Positions 1 to 7,172 of a stretch of 12,690 nt of DNA are shown here, piece by piece (position 1 is the first letter of the stretch; each line of letters starts with the position of its first letter). Position numbers and translations under genes: made by a program. Below the pieces are notes generated by a model. The model did not search any database, was not told the DNA's origin, and worked only from the letters and a program-made list of their open reading frames with translations. Source of the stretch: Temnopleurus reevesii (taxonomy: Eukaryota > Echinodermata > Echinoidea > Temnopleuroida > Temnopleuridae); NCBI GenBank assembly GCA_036244855.1, contig BQKZ01013538.1:1-12690 (forward strand), in the 5' to 3' direction.

Positions 1-145
1 ATTCTTTTTTCCAATTCTTCATAAAACTTTATATGCTCAATTTGCCAACCATTTCAAAAGTGTTACGTTTTTATTGAGACATACTGTATAAGGTGTTGAA
101 AATTCAATGCATTTCGAGTCATGTAATACTTTTTCAAATCTCTCA

Positions 146-255
146 TCTGATACTAGTTGGATACAATTCAGCTGTGTAGAGATATAGGACACCAAACGAT
201 CCTGCGATGCCGAATTTACCAATCATAGCTACCGTCGTCAGCCACACGCCAACAG
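146..255 (-). pseudogene. SLC22 exon: TM9-TM10, truncated by TGA
   Basis: The acceptor CCATTTCAG|CTGTTGG (256-257) opens this exon. Its first two bases complete the phase-1 codon of the previous exon (C+CT, Pro). It reads VGVWLTTVAMIGKFGIAG, FGVLYLYTAELYPTSIR and then TGA at 143-145. GK.G.AG.F...Y.Y.AELYPT..R is a strict SLC22 signature. In intact members this exon goes on through a G.G..S..AR.G...AP segment. Here nothing similar follows in any frame, and no GT donor lies at the break, so homology simply stops. This could be a deletion or insertion breakpoint, or an intron with a lost donor. Confidence 0.85.
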
Positions 256-304
256 CTGAAATGGGAATTAAATGGACAGAGATAGATTGAATGAACTCTA
301 GAAA

Positions 305-453
305 GACGTTTTACCAAGATAGGAAAGACTTAAAGAACGACAGATATCTTTTAGTAATATCATATATTATTAACATGAGTACTTAGCGCAAGAACCGATA
401 CCGGTCGTTCTTAAAGTCGTTCTTAAATTCCTTGGAAATTGGTGAAACGCCAC
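305..453. mobile_element. MITE family A, decayed copy
   Basis: Left end GACGTTTTACCAAGATAGGAAAGACTT and right end GTCGTTCTTAAA..TTGGTGAAACGCC are inverted relatives of each other and of the better copies at 9630-9956. The inner GCGCAAGAACCGATACCGGTCG matches the family core. It lies in the intron between the 903-1111 and 146-255 exons. Confidence 0.7.
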
Positions 454-460
454 CTTGGAC

Positions 461-902
461 GAGTACAAAAACACAGATTTCTGTACACTGTTGGGCCAGT
501 GAAAACGACTTTACATCCTCCATGTCACCCCCTATAAAATGTCTATGTTTTGCAAAATTGTAATTGTTTGTTACTATAATTATTAAATGATTAACATTTG
601 CTTTCTATTTCTTGAAGGTTTCACATGTGGATGAACAATGGCACGAGTTTTCTTTTTTGGAAATGTGAGTGGTTCTAAAGAGGACGTACCCACTCTAAAA
701 GTTATCTTTCTTGGAAACGCAAGTGGTCCCATCCACTCTCGTTTTCAGGATCCCTCATATACATGTATTTGTGACAGAGCGAAACTTCGTTATTTCAATT
801 ATTCTTGTCGTTGTTATACTTGTCATCGTCATCAGCAGCAGCAGCATCATCGTAACATCAAAATGTTCATTCCCTGTGACTGATATTTGATATTTTACTT
901 AC
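461..902. other. Intron remainder, nothing recognised
   Basis: Between the 903-1111 and 146-255 exons. No exon, repeat end or RNA signature was seen apart from a short CAT/CAG triplet run at about 825-850. Confidence 0.6.
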
Positions 903-1111
903 GGATCGCTGTGGTGCTCAAACAGGCAGCGCCCCCTAGCAGGACCAAGGATACAAAACTTGGCTTCCTGCCAAAGTATTCGACTGTGAAGATGGTGATG
1001 ATGTACGCGGGGATCTCTACCGCTCCAGAGATGCAGAATGCAACGTAATCATCGACTCCCAAGTTCGAAGTATTGAGTTTGAGGCCGTGATATACCATTG
1101 CGTGAACCATC
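903..1111 (-). CDS. SLC22 exon: TM7 end to TM8
   Basis: Acceptor CTTGTACTGTAG|GATGG and donor ATCC|GTAAGT (897-902) enclose 209 bp, entered in phase 2 and left in phase 1, as in the family (I recall 215 bp for the human counterpart). The reading is MVHAMVYHGLKLNTSNLGVD, then SGAVEIPAYIITIF, FGRKPSF and LVLLGGAACL. The SLC22 hallmark Y.GL.L.TSNLGGD.Y..F..SGAVEIPAY is intact, followed by the second motif-A-like R-F-G-R-K loop. The split first codon expects TG| from the preceding exon (Trp of WFVN/WMVN), and that exon was not found. The exon has no internal lesion. Confidence 0.93.
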
Positions 1112-1282
1112 CTACAGTACAAGGAGCAATGAGAAACACAAACGGCTTTTACTCTTACAATCTACATCAGCGTTCCTTGACTTATATTTACTTTGCGGAC
1201 CGTATTGACCATTACATGCTACCATAATGTCCTCTAGGACCTTATTCTCTGAAGTTTTTAATTGGCCTTTAGCCATTTAACA

Positions 1283-1550
1283 CCTGGGAGGTGTTTCACC
1301 AAATCGTTCTTAAAGTTACTACCAGGCTGTTGGACAAGAAGAACACAAGCCAGCATTGGAATGGATTGAGAAAGCAAGACCCCTCTAATAGCACGATTTT
1401 GAAAAATATATGATATTGGACGGACCGATTGGTATAGGTTCTTGCGCTGAATGCGCGTAATATTGTGAATGATTGCGCACAAGAAGGGATACCAGTCGAA
1501 CGAAAAGTCGTGCATAAAGTCTTTCTTATCTTGGTGAAACACCTCCCTGG
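1283..1550. mobile_element. MITE family A, long copy (268 bp)
   Basis: Terminal inverted repeats CTGGGAGGTGTTTCACCAA and its partner TTGGTGAAACACCTCCCTGG bound the element. The core GCGCTGAATGCGCG..GCGCACAAGAAGGGATACCAG is shared with the copies at 9.6-10 kb. It is longer than those (about 165 bp): roughly 100 bases after GTTCTTAAAGTTAC are unlike the other copies and may be an insertion or a longer subfamily. It has no coding capacity; the ORF across it is accidental. Confidence 0.8.
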
Positions 1551-2168
1551 TGAATGATAGTGCGAACCTTTTTCCCGTCAATTTTAACTACACTGATGTA
1601 TTGTATAATACGACTGAAACAATAATGATGTGAACCCGATTGTTCATCTTATATGCTAGTTGGCATGCATTAAAAAATATCTCCAAGTCGGCATTTTTCT
1701 CCTCTTTTTTCCATTTACATGTCAAAGGGTGCCGTCCCCTAACCACCCTCCACCCTTGCTCCGATGATGACCGACTACATTATACTCACCAACAGAATAT
1801 GAGGTTGAGAGTTCGTAAACAGACGGACCGAGTGCGAAACAGATCAATGATTGTTGCTTTATTCTGTTGCTGAGTTGCTATCTGAAAATAATTAAAAAAA
1901 ATTAAATAATTAAGGACCATAGATTAAAATAAATTGTAATCAAAAGAGGACTTATACCTTATACTATCCCATTTTTTTTTTCATTTAGAGCACCTGATTA
2001 TTCAGACGCAATATTCAGATCAAGATGATTTTGCCTTATTATTTTTAATTTTTTTCGCTCCTATGATAAATTTGGAAGAAGGGGTTTAAAAAAAATAAAT
2101 TATTAATTTCTTTGAAATGGTTTGAACAACATCAAGATGGGTGCTGAACTTATGAGAGTAATGCAGGT
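1551..2168. other. Intron stretch without features
   Basis: A/T-rich with poly(T) and poly(A) runs around 1890-2100. The exons for the central loop and TM4 to TM6 were looked for on the minus strand here (PESPRWL, W-R-L-Q patterns) and not found. Confidence 0.6.
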
Positions 2169-2455
2169 CGGTGTTTTCAACCAATCGTTCTTAAAGTTAA
2201 AGCCCCGGTCACATAGGGCCCCGGAAGCAACACAAGTCACCCCGACTCTTTGTTAATTCACAGTTAAGTGCCTCAGAACAACGAGTCGGGGTGAATCGTG
2301 TTGCTTCCGGGGTCCTATGTGACCGGGGCTTAAGATAGACTTTAAGAAAGCCTGAACGTTACTGCGTTCGATACGCGTAAGATCAGGAAGATTTATAATT
2401 ATCAATCATTTTGCACAAGAACTGCTACCAGTCGCTCATAAAACTTAATGCAATA
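2169..2455. mobile_element. MITE family A, decayed and interrupted copy
   Basis: The left part CGGTGTTTTCAACCAATCGTTCTTAAAG and the right part TTTTGCACAAGAACTGCTACCAGTCG carry family-A sequence, split by a different palindromic element at 2201-2329. The right end is too worn to place exactly. Confidence 0.6.
2201..2329. mobile_element. Palindromic MITE with TTAA target duplication, nested
   Basis: Arms AGCCCCGGTCACATAGG..CCCCGGAAGCAACAC and the inverted partner at 2277-2329 pair over about 48 bp with few mismatches. TTAA flanks both sides (2197-2200 and 2330-2333), the target duplication typical of piggyBac-like elements. The arm centre is TTGTTAATTCACAGTTAAG. It is inserted in a family-A MITE, so it is the younger of the two. 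Confidence 0.85.
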
Positions 2456-2481
2456 CTACACAGGTCGATCATGGAGGACTA

Positions 2482-2988
2482 TTAAAGCCCGAGTAAAGTT
2501 TTGGTAAAAGCGAATATTTTTATCGCCAAATGTTGTCTTCAAATCTATATAAAATGGAGCATAGTATCATGAACAAGTTGTACAAAAGATTGTGCGAAAA
2601 ATGAACAAGTTTTGGAAAAGTTATAACCTAAAATGTGCAAAATATTTCAGCGTCGTGTCCCTCGACACTAATTCAACATTTTCTTTTTCGATAAAGGACA
2701 TGTTCTCAGGCTCAGAATTGGATGAAAATTTCAAGATTTAATCTTTGTGTATTCCTTTTTATCATGCTTTTGTCAAATCTTGGAAATAACTTTGTTAGCA
2801 AGAAAAATATTATTATAACCAAGAGAAGGCGCTAAATATGATTTAACGGTCAAATTCATATTTTCAAAAGAATTAGCGCGCAAAAAAATATGCTATGGTC
2901 TCAAAATGTGTATAAGAATTATATGTCATGATAAACATCCCCAAACTTCATATTTTTTAATCTTTACCAAAACTATACTTGGGCTTAA
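2482..2988. mobile_element. TTAA-flanked non-autonomous element, about 0.5 kb
   Basis: The left end TATTAAAGCCCGAGTAAAG..TTTTGGTAAA (2480-2509) and the inverse of the right end TATTAAGCCCAAGTATAG..TTTTGGTAAA (2962-2990) match at nearly every position over 30 bp. Both ends carry TTAA followed by (A)GCCC, the same start as the 129-bp MITE at 2201-2329, so the two may use the same transposase. The interior is A/T-rich without an ORF. Confidence 0.75.
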
Positions 2989-3022
2989 TAAGCTTATGTC
3001 AGTCCATCTTGTTACTCTTCAT

Positions 3023-3090
3023 CAGTCATTCCTTGGAAGAACCTCAGGAGGGTAAACACCCACCACTCAGGGGCAAAGGCAATCAGTATT
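3023..3090 (-). pseudogene. Partial duplicate of SLC22 exon 4 (68 bp)
   Basis: Differs from 3216-3283 at two positions only. On the minus strand it would read ILIAFAPEWWVFTLLRFFQG followed by MT, the TM3 part of exon 4, without the exon borders. It lies about 190 bp downstream of the real exon in gene orientation and cannot be spliced as an exon. It ends exactly where the reverse-transcriptase-like stretch begins. Confidence 0.85.
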
Positions 3091-3153
3091 TCAGTATGCA
3101 CTGGAGTTCTACAAGGAGATTTTTTTGGTCCAATATTATTCATGTCCTTTCGA
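3091..3153 (+). mobile_element. Possible non-LTR retrotransposon RT remnant
   Basis: The plus-strand frame reads SVCTGVLQGDFFGPILFMS before TAG at 3154. TGVLQGD..(G/A)P.LF is the conserved RT motif just before the catalytic YADD/FADD region of many LINEs. Only about 20 residues are present, so chance resemblance is possible. No further RT motifs were seen around it. Confidence 0.4.
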
Positions 3154-3182
3154 TAGACACGGCAAATGCTCCAAAAACCTAC

Positions 3183-3337
3183 CTAAGACGAAAAGAATGA
3201 TATACGTCGCTATCCCAGTCATTCCTTGGAAGAACCTAAGGAGGGTAAAGACCCACCACTCAGGGGCAAAGGCAATCAGTATTCCGGCCACAAGTCTCAA
3301 GGCGGTAACGATTTGTAAAGTCCATCAACGGCCTATG
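3183..3337 (-). pseudogene. SLC22 exon 4: TM3 and start of TM4, with in-frame TGA
   Basis: Acceptor TTCAAACAG|CATAGG and donor TTAG|GTAGGT enclose 155 bp, entered in phase 2 and left in phase 1, the same length and phases I recall for the vertebrate counterpart. After IGR comes TGA (3325-3327), then WTLQIVTALRLVAGILIA, APEWWVF and RFFQGMTGIATYIILFVLG. The SLC22 pattern G.L.AFSPE(W)WVF..LRF..G....(T).....VLG is clear. The stop falls on the second basic residue of the MFS motif-A sequence GRR/GRK; a CGA arginine codon changed by C to T at a CpG would give exactly TGA. The rest of the exon is open and well conserved, which suggests recent loss or a segregating null allele. Confidence 0.9.
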
Positions 3338-3547
3338 CTGTTTGAATTGAGAAATATCAAAGGATAAAAAGTTGACGAATTGGGAATATGTTCAAGGCCA
3401 TTTTAACATGTACTGATATCGGACTTGGCGAATTTATCGAAGGAGATTGATTGAATGATGAGGGAAGTAGCTTTCACAAAATGTCAGGGAATTACAGCTC
3501 TATGAATGGTTCGATAACATCCCCGTGTGCAGCTGAAGCACTTTTTA

Positions 3548-3682
3548 CATCATCATCATCATCATTACCACCATCAACACTGTCATCGTCACCGCTATCA
3601 TCATCATCTTCATCATCATCATTACCACCACCATCACCAATATCATCATCATCACCGTCATCATCGTCGTCGTTATCACCAC

Positions 3683-3714
<32 letters not shown>

Positions 3715-3723
3715 CCATCTTCA
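3548..3723 (+). repeat. (TCA)n imperfect microsatellite
   Basis: A long run of ATC/TCA triplets with TCG and CCA variants inside the intron between exons 3 and 4. Serine-only or histidine-only frames across it are a product of the repeat. Confidence 0.95.
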
Positions 3724-3990
3724 TACGTTACCTATTGATTAAAGAAGATTTGACTTTAACACCTATTGAAAACAATTACCAGAGTATAACTGTAATATGT
3801 TTCTTTCAGAGTAATGAACATTCGGAGTAACAAACTTTAAACCATATCATTTCACATAAGACATTTTCATAAATTATGAGGATATTCATGAGCCTTACTC
3901 ATCGGGTAGAACTCAATTGACAATAATGAACATTCTTATTCATACGTTTTTGGAGTAAGGGGCTTTAAAGGTAGAATACTTCTTTTGCAG

Positions 3991-4120
3991 CCTAAAATTT
4001 GACTTTCCAAGATTGTTGTGTTATGTTGAAGAGTACTAAATGTTAGAACTTATCACCTAAAATTTGACTTTCCAAGATTGTTGTGTTATGTTGAAGAGTA
4101 CTAAATGTTAGAACTTATCA
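3991..4120. repeat. Perfect 65-bp tandem duplication
   Basis: The unit starting CCTAAAATTTGACTTTCCAA and ending AGAACTTATCA occurs twice in direct succession (3991-4055 and 4056-4120) with no difference, so the duplication is recent. Confidence 0.97.
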
Positions 4121-4351
4121 CCAAGCAATTAAGCACAAAGATTGGTCATGATAGGCACATTTATATTTATTCCAATAACAATTCTTCTATTCGGGCCTCG
4201 AATTAATGGAGCGTGCGTTCAAAATTCAAAACAGCCGTTAACCCCTCGTTGACCAATACGCAATCTGAGTCTCGCTCAGTATACTCTCAGTGCGTATTCC
4301 GCATGGTGTGGCAGTGTATTGAAGTGCGCACTGTATGTGCTCTTACAATGT

Positions 4352-4363
4352 TTTGTGTGTGTG

Positions 4364-4397
<34 letters not shown>

Positions 4398-4400
4398 TGG
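4352..4400 (+). repeat. (TG)n microsatellite
   Basis: TGTGTGTG runs broken by TATG and GGG; intronic. Confidence 0.95.
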
Positions 4401-4626
4401 AACCGTAATACGCTAGGAGTATCGCGACACCGTGGGTGTCAAGATGAATTATGATAGGATAGATATGTATTTGAATTAAATATTCTGGACTACATTCGAC
4501 CAAAATACTTCATAGAGGTTATTATTTTGGCATATCTGAGGTACACAACAAGTTGGAAGCATAACCGTAATGTGTGCAAATGTAGTTTTCTACCTTTAAC
4601 TCTTACATAAATGTCAAACAATATGT

Positions 4627-4679
4627 GTGTTTTTTTTTTGTTGTTTTTTTTTTTGTTTTTTGTTTTTTGTTTTTTTTTT
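4627..4679 (+). repeat. T-rich low-complexity tract
   Basis: Runs of T with single G interruptions just downstream (in gene sense) of exon 3. Confidence 0.9.
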
Positions 4680-4706
4680 ACAAAATATGACAATTATGAT
4701 TCTTAC

Positions 4707-4810
4707 ACATCAGACAGAACTCCAAATATAAAAGATCCGGCAAGAAAACCAGCATAAAAGACCGTCTGGGAAATTTGGTTGAGATCATCTTTTCCGCATA
4801 CGAATTCGTA
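4707..4810 (-). CDS. SLC22 exon 3: TM2
   Basis: Acceptor TTTTTTTTTCAG| (long pyrimidine tract at 4811 upward) and donor GATGT|GTAAGA (4701-4706) enclose 104 bp, entered in phase 0 and left in phase 2. The 34 full codons begin YEFVCGKDDLNQISQTVFYA and end IFGVLSD. They match the SLC22 pattern WxLVC....L.Q.SQ..F.AG.L.GS..FG.LSD, which forms TM2 and the start of the MFS motif-A loop. The split codon made with the next exon reads GTC (Val), where the family has Arg (SDR). The length equals the 104 bp I recall for the corresponding vertebrate exon, a strong check on both borders. Confidence 0.92.
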
Positions 4811-4985
4811 CTGAAAAAAAAAGAAAAAAAAACAATCTCTGTTTTACCATTTAATTTCAAAATTATCCAAAGGATTTCATAATTCGAGCATTTTATTTAT
4901 CGTAGGGACGCTTATTCAATTTTCATAGACATCTTGATGGTGCTTGAGCAATAGCATTCTTTTTTTCTAAAAACATTATGCCGTA

Positions 4986-5262
4986 GAGGCGCCGTGTTGT
5001 AGTGGTCGTGACTCTCGCCTTTCAACCGGAGGGTCGTAGGTTCGAATCCTACCCATGGCGTCAATGTCCTTCAGCAAGAAATTCATCCACACTGTGCTGC
5101 ACTCAACCCAGGTGAGGTGAATGGGTACCTGGCAGGAATATTTATTCCTTGAAATGCCAAGTGCGCTGGTTGCTGCCGGGCTAAAGCCAGGGTAATAATA
5201 ATGTAAAAGCGCCTTGAGCACTCAGCAATGAGAGTGGATACGTGCGCAATATAAATTGCATA

Positions 5263-5312
<50 letters not shown>
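4986..5312 (+). mobile_element. tRNA-derived SINE, full length
   Basis: The head from 4986 folds like a tRNA. The arms CGCCGTG and CATGGCG pair, the A box is in TGTTGTAGTGG, the B box is GGTTCGAATCC, and the anticodon-like loop is CTTTCAA. An unrelated body follows (GTGCTGCACTCAACCCAGGT, CCGGGCTAAAGCCAGGG), then a 3' part GCGCCTTGAGCAC..GTGGATACGTGCGC.ATATAAATTGCAT and an (ATT)n tail at 5262-5312. RNA polymerase III promoter boxes are intact. It sits in the intron between exons 2 and 3, opposite in orientation to the gene. Confidence 0.92.
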
Positions 5313-5315
<3 letters not shown>

Positions 5316-5659
5316 GTTGGTATTTCATCAAACTGAATAACATTACATAGGACAGGCAGCATGCCTTTTTTATTGGACAATCACAATGTGACACACCATT
5401 GTATTCAATAATTACAATAACAATAATACTCCAAAAGACATGCTACTGCTACACGGATGAAGACAAATCCCCGACATAGCATGAAGTGCAATGACATAAT
5501 ACCAAATTGCTTGTTTTGTTCTAGCACTTGTTTTGCACAATGTAATTGTAACAATCGAGTTTCAGTGCAGTGGTCCTGCGCCTATTCTTCAGTTCGTTAC
5601 TAATAAAGTTCAGAATGACTGAATAAATGTTTTAAAAAATATGCGAATAGTAAACTTAC
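5313..5659. other. Intron stretch without features
   Basis: Between the (ATT)n tail of the first SINE and exon 2. Short A/T-rich runs only; no exon or element ends were seen. Confidence 0.55.
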
Positions 5660-5935
5660 ATCTTATATTATTTATAGTTGACTTGTACTGGCTCGTATCA
5701 AACTCCCAGCCCGCGTCACAAGGGATAGGCTCTGTCGTACCATCGGTGTAATTGGTAGGGTACAGCCCGGGCCAGAATCCCACTCCTGACACGTTATATT
5801 TCTCACATTGAGCGTACTCCAGGTCCCCAACTGATGTGTAGTTCGATGGGATGCTCCCGTTCTTCTTGGCGAGTTTGCATACATCGTCAGTTAGACCATA
5901 TAAGCATTGCAGTCGTAGGAATCCCATTCTGGCAC
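5660..5935 (-). pseudogene. SLC22 exon 2: extracellular loop, with two frame breaks
   Basis: The exon lies between acceptor CAAAGATAG|GTG (5936-5937) and donor AAGAT|GTAAGT (5654-5659). It is 276 bp, a multiple of three, so phase 0 at both ends agrees with the exons on either side. The first residues in the entering frame are VPEWDSYDCNA, which continue the WCA of exon 1 as the usual loop motif WC.VPEW. That frame hits TAA within a few codons. The next frame, from about 5900 down to 5673, gives YGLTDDVCKLAKKNGSIP, then YAQCEKYN, several N-glycosylation sequons (NYT, NVS), and PCDAGWEFDTSQYKSTI, the family's signature before TM2. The switch falls at TATAT (5898-5902), where two extra bases fit. 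A second change must lie in the 13 bases 5660-5672, where the family has about three codons (VTE). This second exon is unmistakably SLC22 but is not readable in one frame. Confidence 0.85.
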
Positions 5936-5983
5936 CTATCTTTGACAATACAATTAAATATATATATATTTGCCACTGAAGGA

Positions 5984-6106
5984 GCCTGTAACATAAAATA
6001 TGCAATTAAACTTACGATGGATATTAATCGTAAGTCTATGGCAAAGTGTGTACCAAAGAGATGCGATCAATGACAAAATTAATTGTGTCTCTTTTATGTT
6101 ACAGGC
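5984..6106. mobile_element. Short palindromic MITE beside exon 2
   Basis: GCCTGTAACATAAAA at 5984-5998 is repeated inverted, without mismatch, at 6092-6106; pairing continues weakly inward (GCAATTAA). It is 123 bp with no coding potential and begins only about 50 bp upstream of exon 2's acceptor in gene sense. Confidence 0.8.
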
Positions 6107-6138
6107 CCAAGAACAGAAAATTGTACAATGATGGAGTG

Positions 6139-6419
6139 GAGGCGTCGTGGTGTAGCGGTTCTGACTCTCGCCTTTCAACGCAAGGGTCTTAGGTTCGAAT
6201 CCTACCCATGGCGTTAATTTCCTTCCCTAAGAAACTCATCCACATTGTGCTGCACTCAACCCATGTGAGGTGAATGGGTAGGAATATTTATTCTTTGAAA
6301 TGCCATGTGCGCTTGTGTACGCCGGGCTAAAGCCAGGGTAATAATAATGCAAAGCGCCTTGAGCACTCCGCAGAGTGGATAAGTGTGCTATATAAATAAT
6401 ATTATTATTATTATTATTA
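6139..6419 (+). mobile_element. tRNA-derived SINE, second copy
   Basis: Same family as 4986-5312: head with TGTAGCGG and GGTTCGAATCC, the same body and 3' part, and tail (ATT)n. It lacks the CCTGGCA stretch found in the first copy and differs at many sites, so the two inserted independently. It lies in intron 1 of the ATG-7094 gene. Confidence 0.92.
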
Positions 6420-6944
6420 ATGCGATACATTTACAGACAATAGTTAGGTTCGCACTGAGTTCCGAAACCTACCGTTTAAAAAAACTACGACAATTCTAAA
6501 GACATGAAAGAAGCGTAGACGTGCAGTCTGAAGGCCAGTGGTTTGTGCAAGTCGCCTTCCTAATTTCTCGTCCAATACAAGGCACTAATGCGAGTTAGTG
6601 CAAGTTGTTTCCACCATATTTATAATGATGTCATCAAATTGGCAACATGTCTGACAAGTGATGTGTCCATTTTTTCAAATCTTTATAAATTCCTAACTTC
6701 ATTACTACTTGTTTGATTTGCTTCAAAGTTTTTTGTTTTACTCACCAATTTTTTCTGCTTCTGTGTAATACAAAAGTATTATTTTCGGGTAGACTCTTCT
6801 TTTAAGGTTTCGACTCACAGTATGAATCCTACTAAATGTTCTTCTCCGGCAAGAATATATCCTGAATTATCATTATTGTGGCCAATTTTCTGGGAAGTTC
6901 TTATTGTGGCATACTCAGTATAGGTATACTCCAGCACAACTTAC
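6420..6944. other. Intron 1 remainder, nothing recognised
   Basis: Sequence between the second SINE and exon 1 of the ATG-7094 gene. No repeat ends or exon-like patterns were seen on either strand. Confidence 0.55.
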
Positions 6945-7094
6945 CGCACACCAGTAATCCGTCGAGGCCCCTATGAAAACGGTTACAAGACTCTCCCAAG
7001 AATTGTTGAACACCAAGATACACACCAAAGTATAAACCTTGATCTGATAAGGCCCAAACTCTCCAACAGCTTTCAAAATATCATCGAACCTCAT
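6945..7094 (-). CDS. SLC22 exon 1: start codon, TM1
   Basis: Fifty codons read from ATG at 7094 to the donor GCG|GTAAGT (intron begins at 6944), phase 0. The product starts MRFDDILKAVGEFGPYQIKV and ends STDYWCA. MxFDDIL..xGEFGxYQ is the standard SLC22 N-terminus, followed by a hydrophobic TM1 and the D-Y/H-W-C motif that opens the large extracellular loop. The start is supported by family position and by an A-rich context with A at -3 (AAAAATG). No earlier in-frame Met is needed. In human relatives TM1 and the loop share one exon; here an intron follows the WCA codons. No convincing TATA box or other promoter element is visible just upstream; 7123-7172 holds a short repeat. Confidence 0.9.
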
Positions 7095-7122
7095 TTTTTA
7101 GATGAGTAAAGTTATATCTCAG

Positions 7123-7172
7123 CACCCTTGAAAAATAATGCACCTTGAAAAATGCACCCTTGAAAAATAATG
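7123..7172 (+). repeat. Three short tandem units upstream of the start codon
   Basis: GCACCCTTGAAAAATAAT, CACCTTGAAAAAT and GCACCCTTGAAAAATAAT follow one another, 30-80 bp upstream of ATG 7094 in gene sense. This is the likely 5' UTR or promoter zone; no function is inferred. Confidence 0.8.

Larger units (their letters stand above)
146..7094 (-). pseudogene. SLC22-family transporter gene copy, decayed and incomplete
   Basis: Twelve-membrane-segment MFS transporter of the SLC22 group, whose members move organic cations, anions or carnitine across the plasma membrane. Six exons are visible, read downward: 6945-7094, 5660-5935, 4707-4810, 3183-3337, 903-1111 and 146-255. Splice phases run 0, 0, 2, 1, then (after missing exons) 2, 1, which suits the family. 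The 104-bp and 155-bp exons match lengths I recall for exons 2 and 3 of human SLC22A5. Lesions seen: two net frame changes in the second exon, a TGA in the TM2-TM3 signature loop, no trace of the exons for TM4 to TM6 and the central loop between 1112 and 3182, and a TGA followed by loss of homology at 143-145. Several lesions together argue for a pseudogene rather than sequencing errors alone. The substrate cannot be predicted. The family call is firm; the pseudogene call is strong but depends on the assembly being correct here. Confidence 0.85.

Noticed and set aside
638..883. Plus-strand frame of 81 codons
   Set aside because: No family resemblance; it lies in an intron and ends in a CAT/CAG triplet run.
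1258..1581. 107-codon minus-strand frame
   Set aside because: Lies across a family-A MITE. Its residues recur in other MITE frames such as 9663-10070, so it reflects repeat sequence, not a gene.
3451..3742. Open frames rich in Ser or His
   Set aside because: They are translations of the (TCA)n microsatellite in different frames, with no flanking domain.
4213..4503. Frames with Cys-Val or Thr-His repeats
   Set aside because: Produced by the (TG)n microsatellite.
4986..5063. A tRNA gene
   Set aside because: The cloverleaf-like head with A and B boxes is followed by a SINE body and tail and occurs again at 6139, so it is a SINE head.
5083..5394. Minus-strand frame with a poly-isoleucine run
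   Set aside because: It reads through the SINE and its (ATT)n tail.
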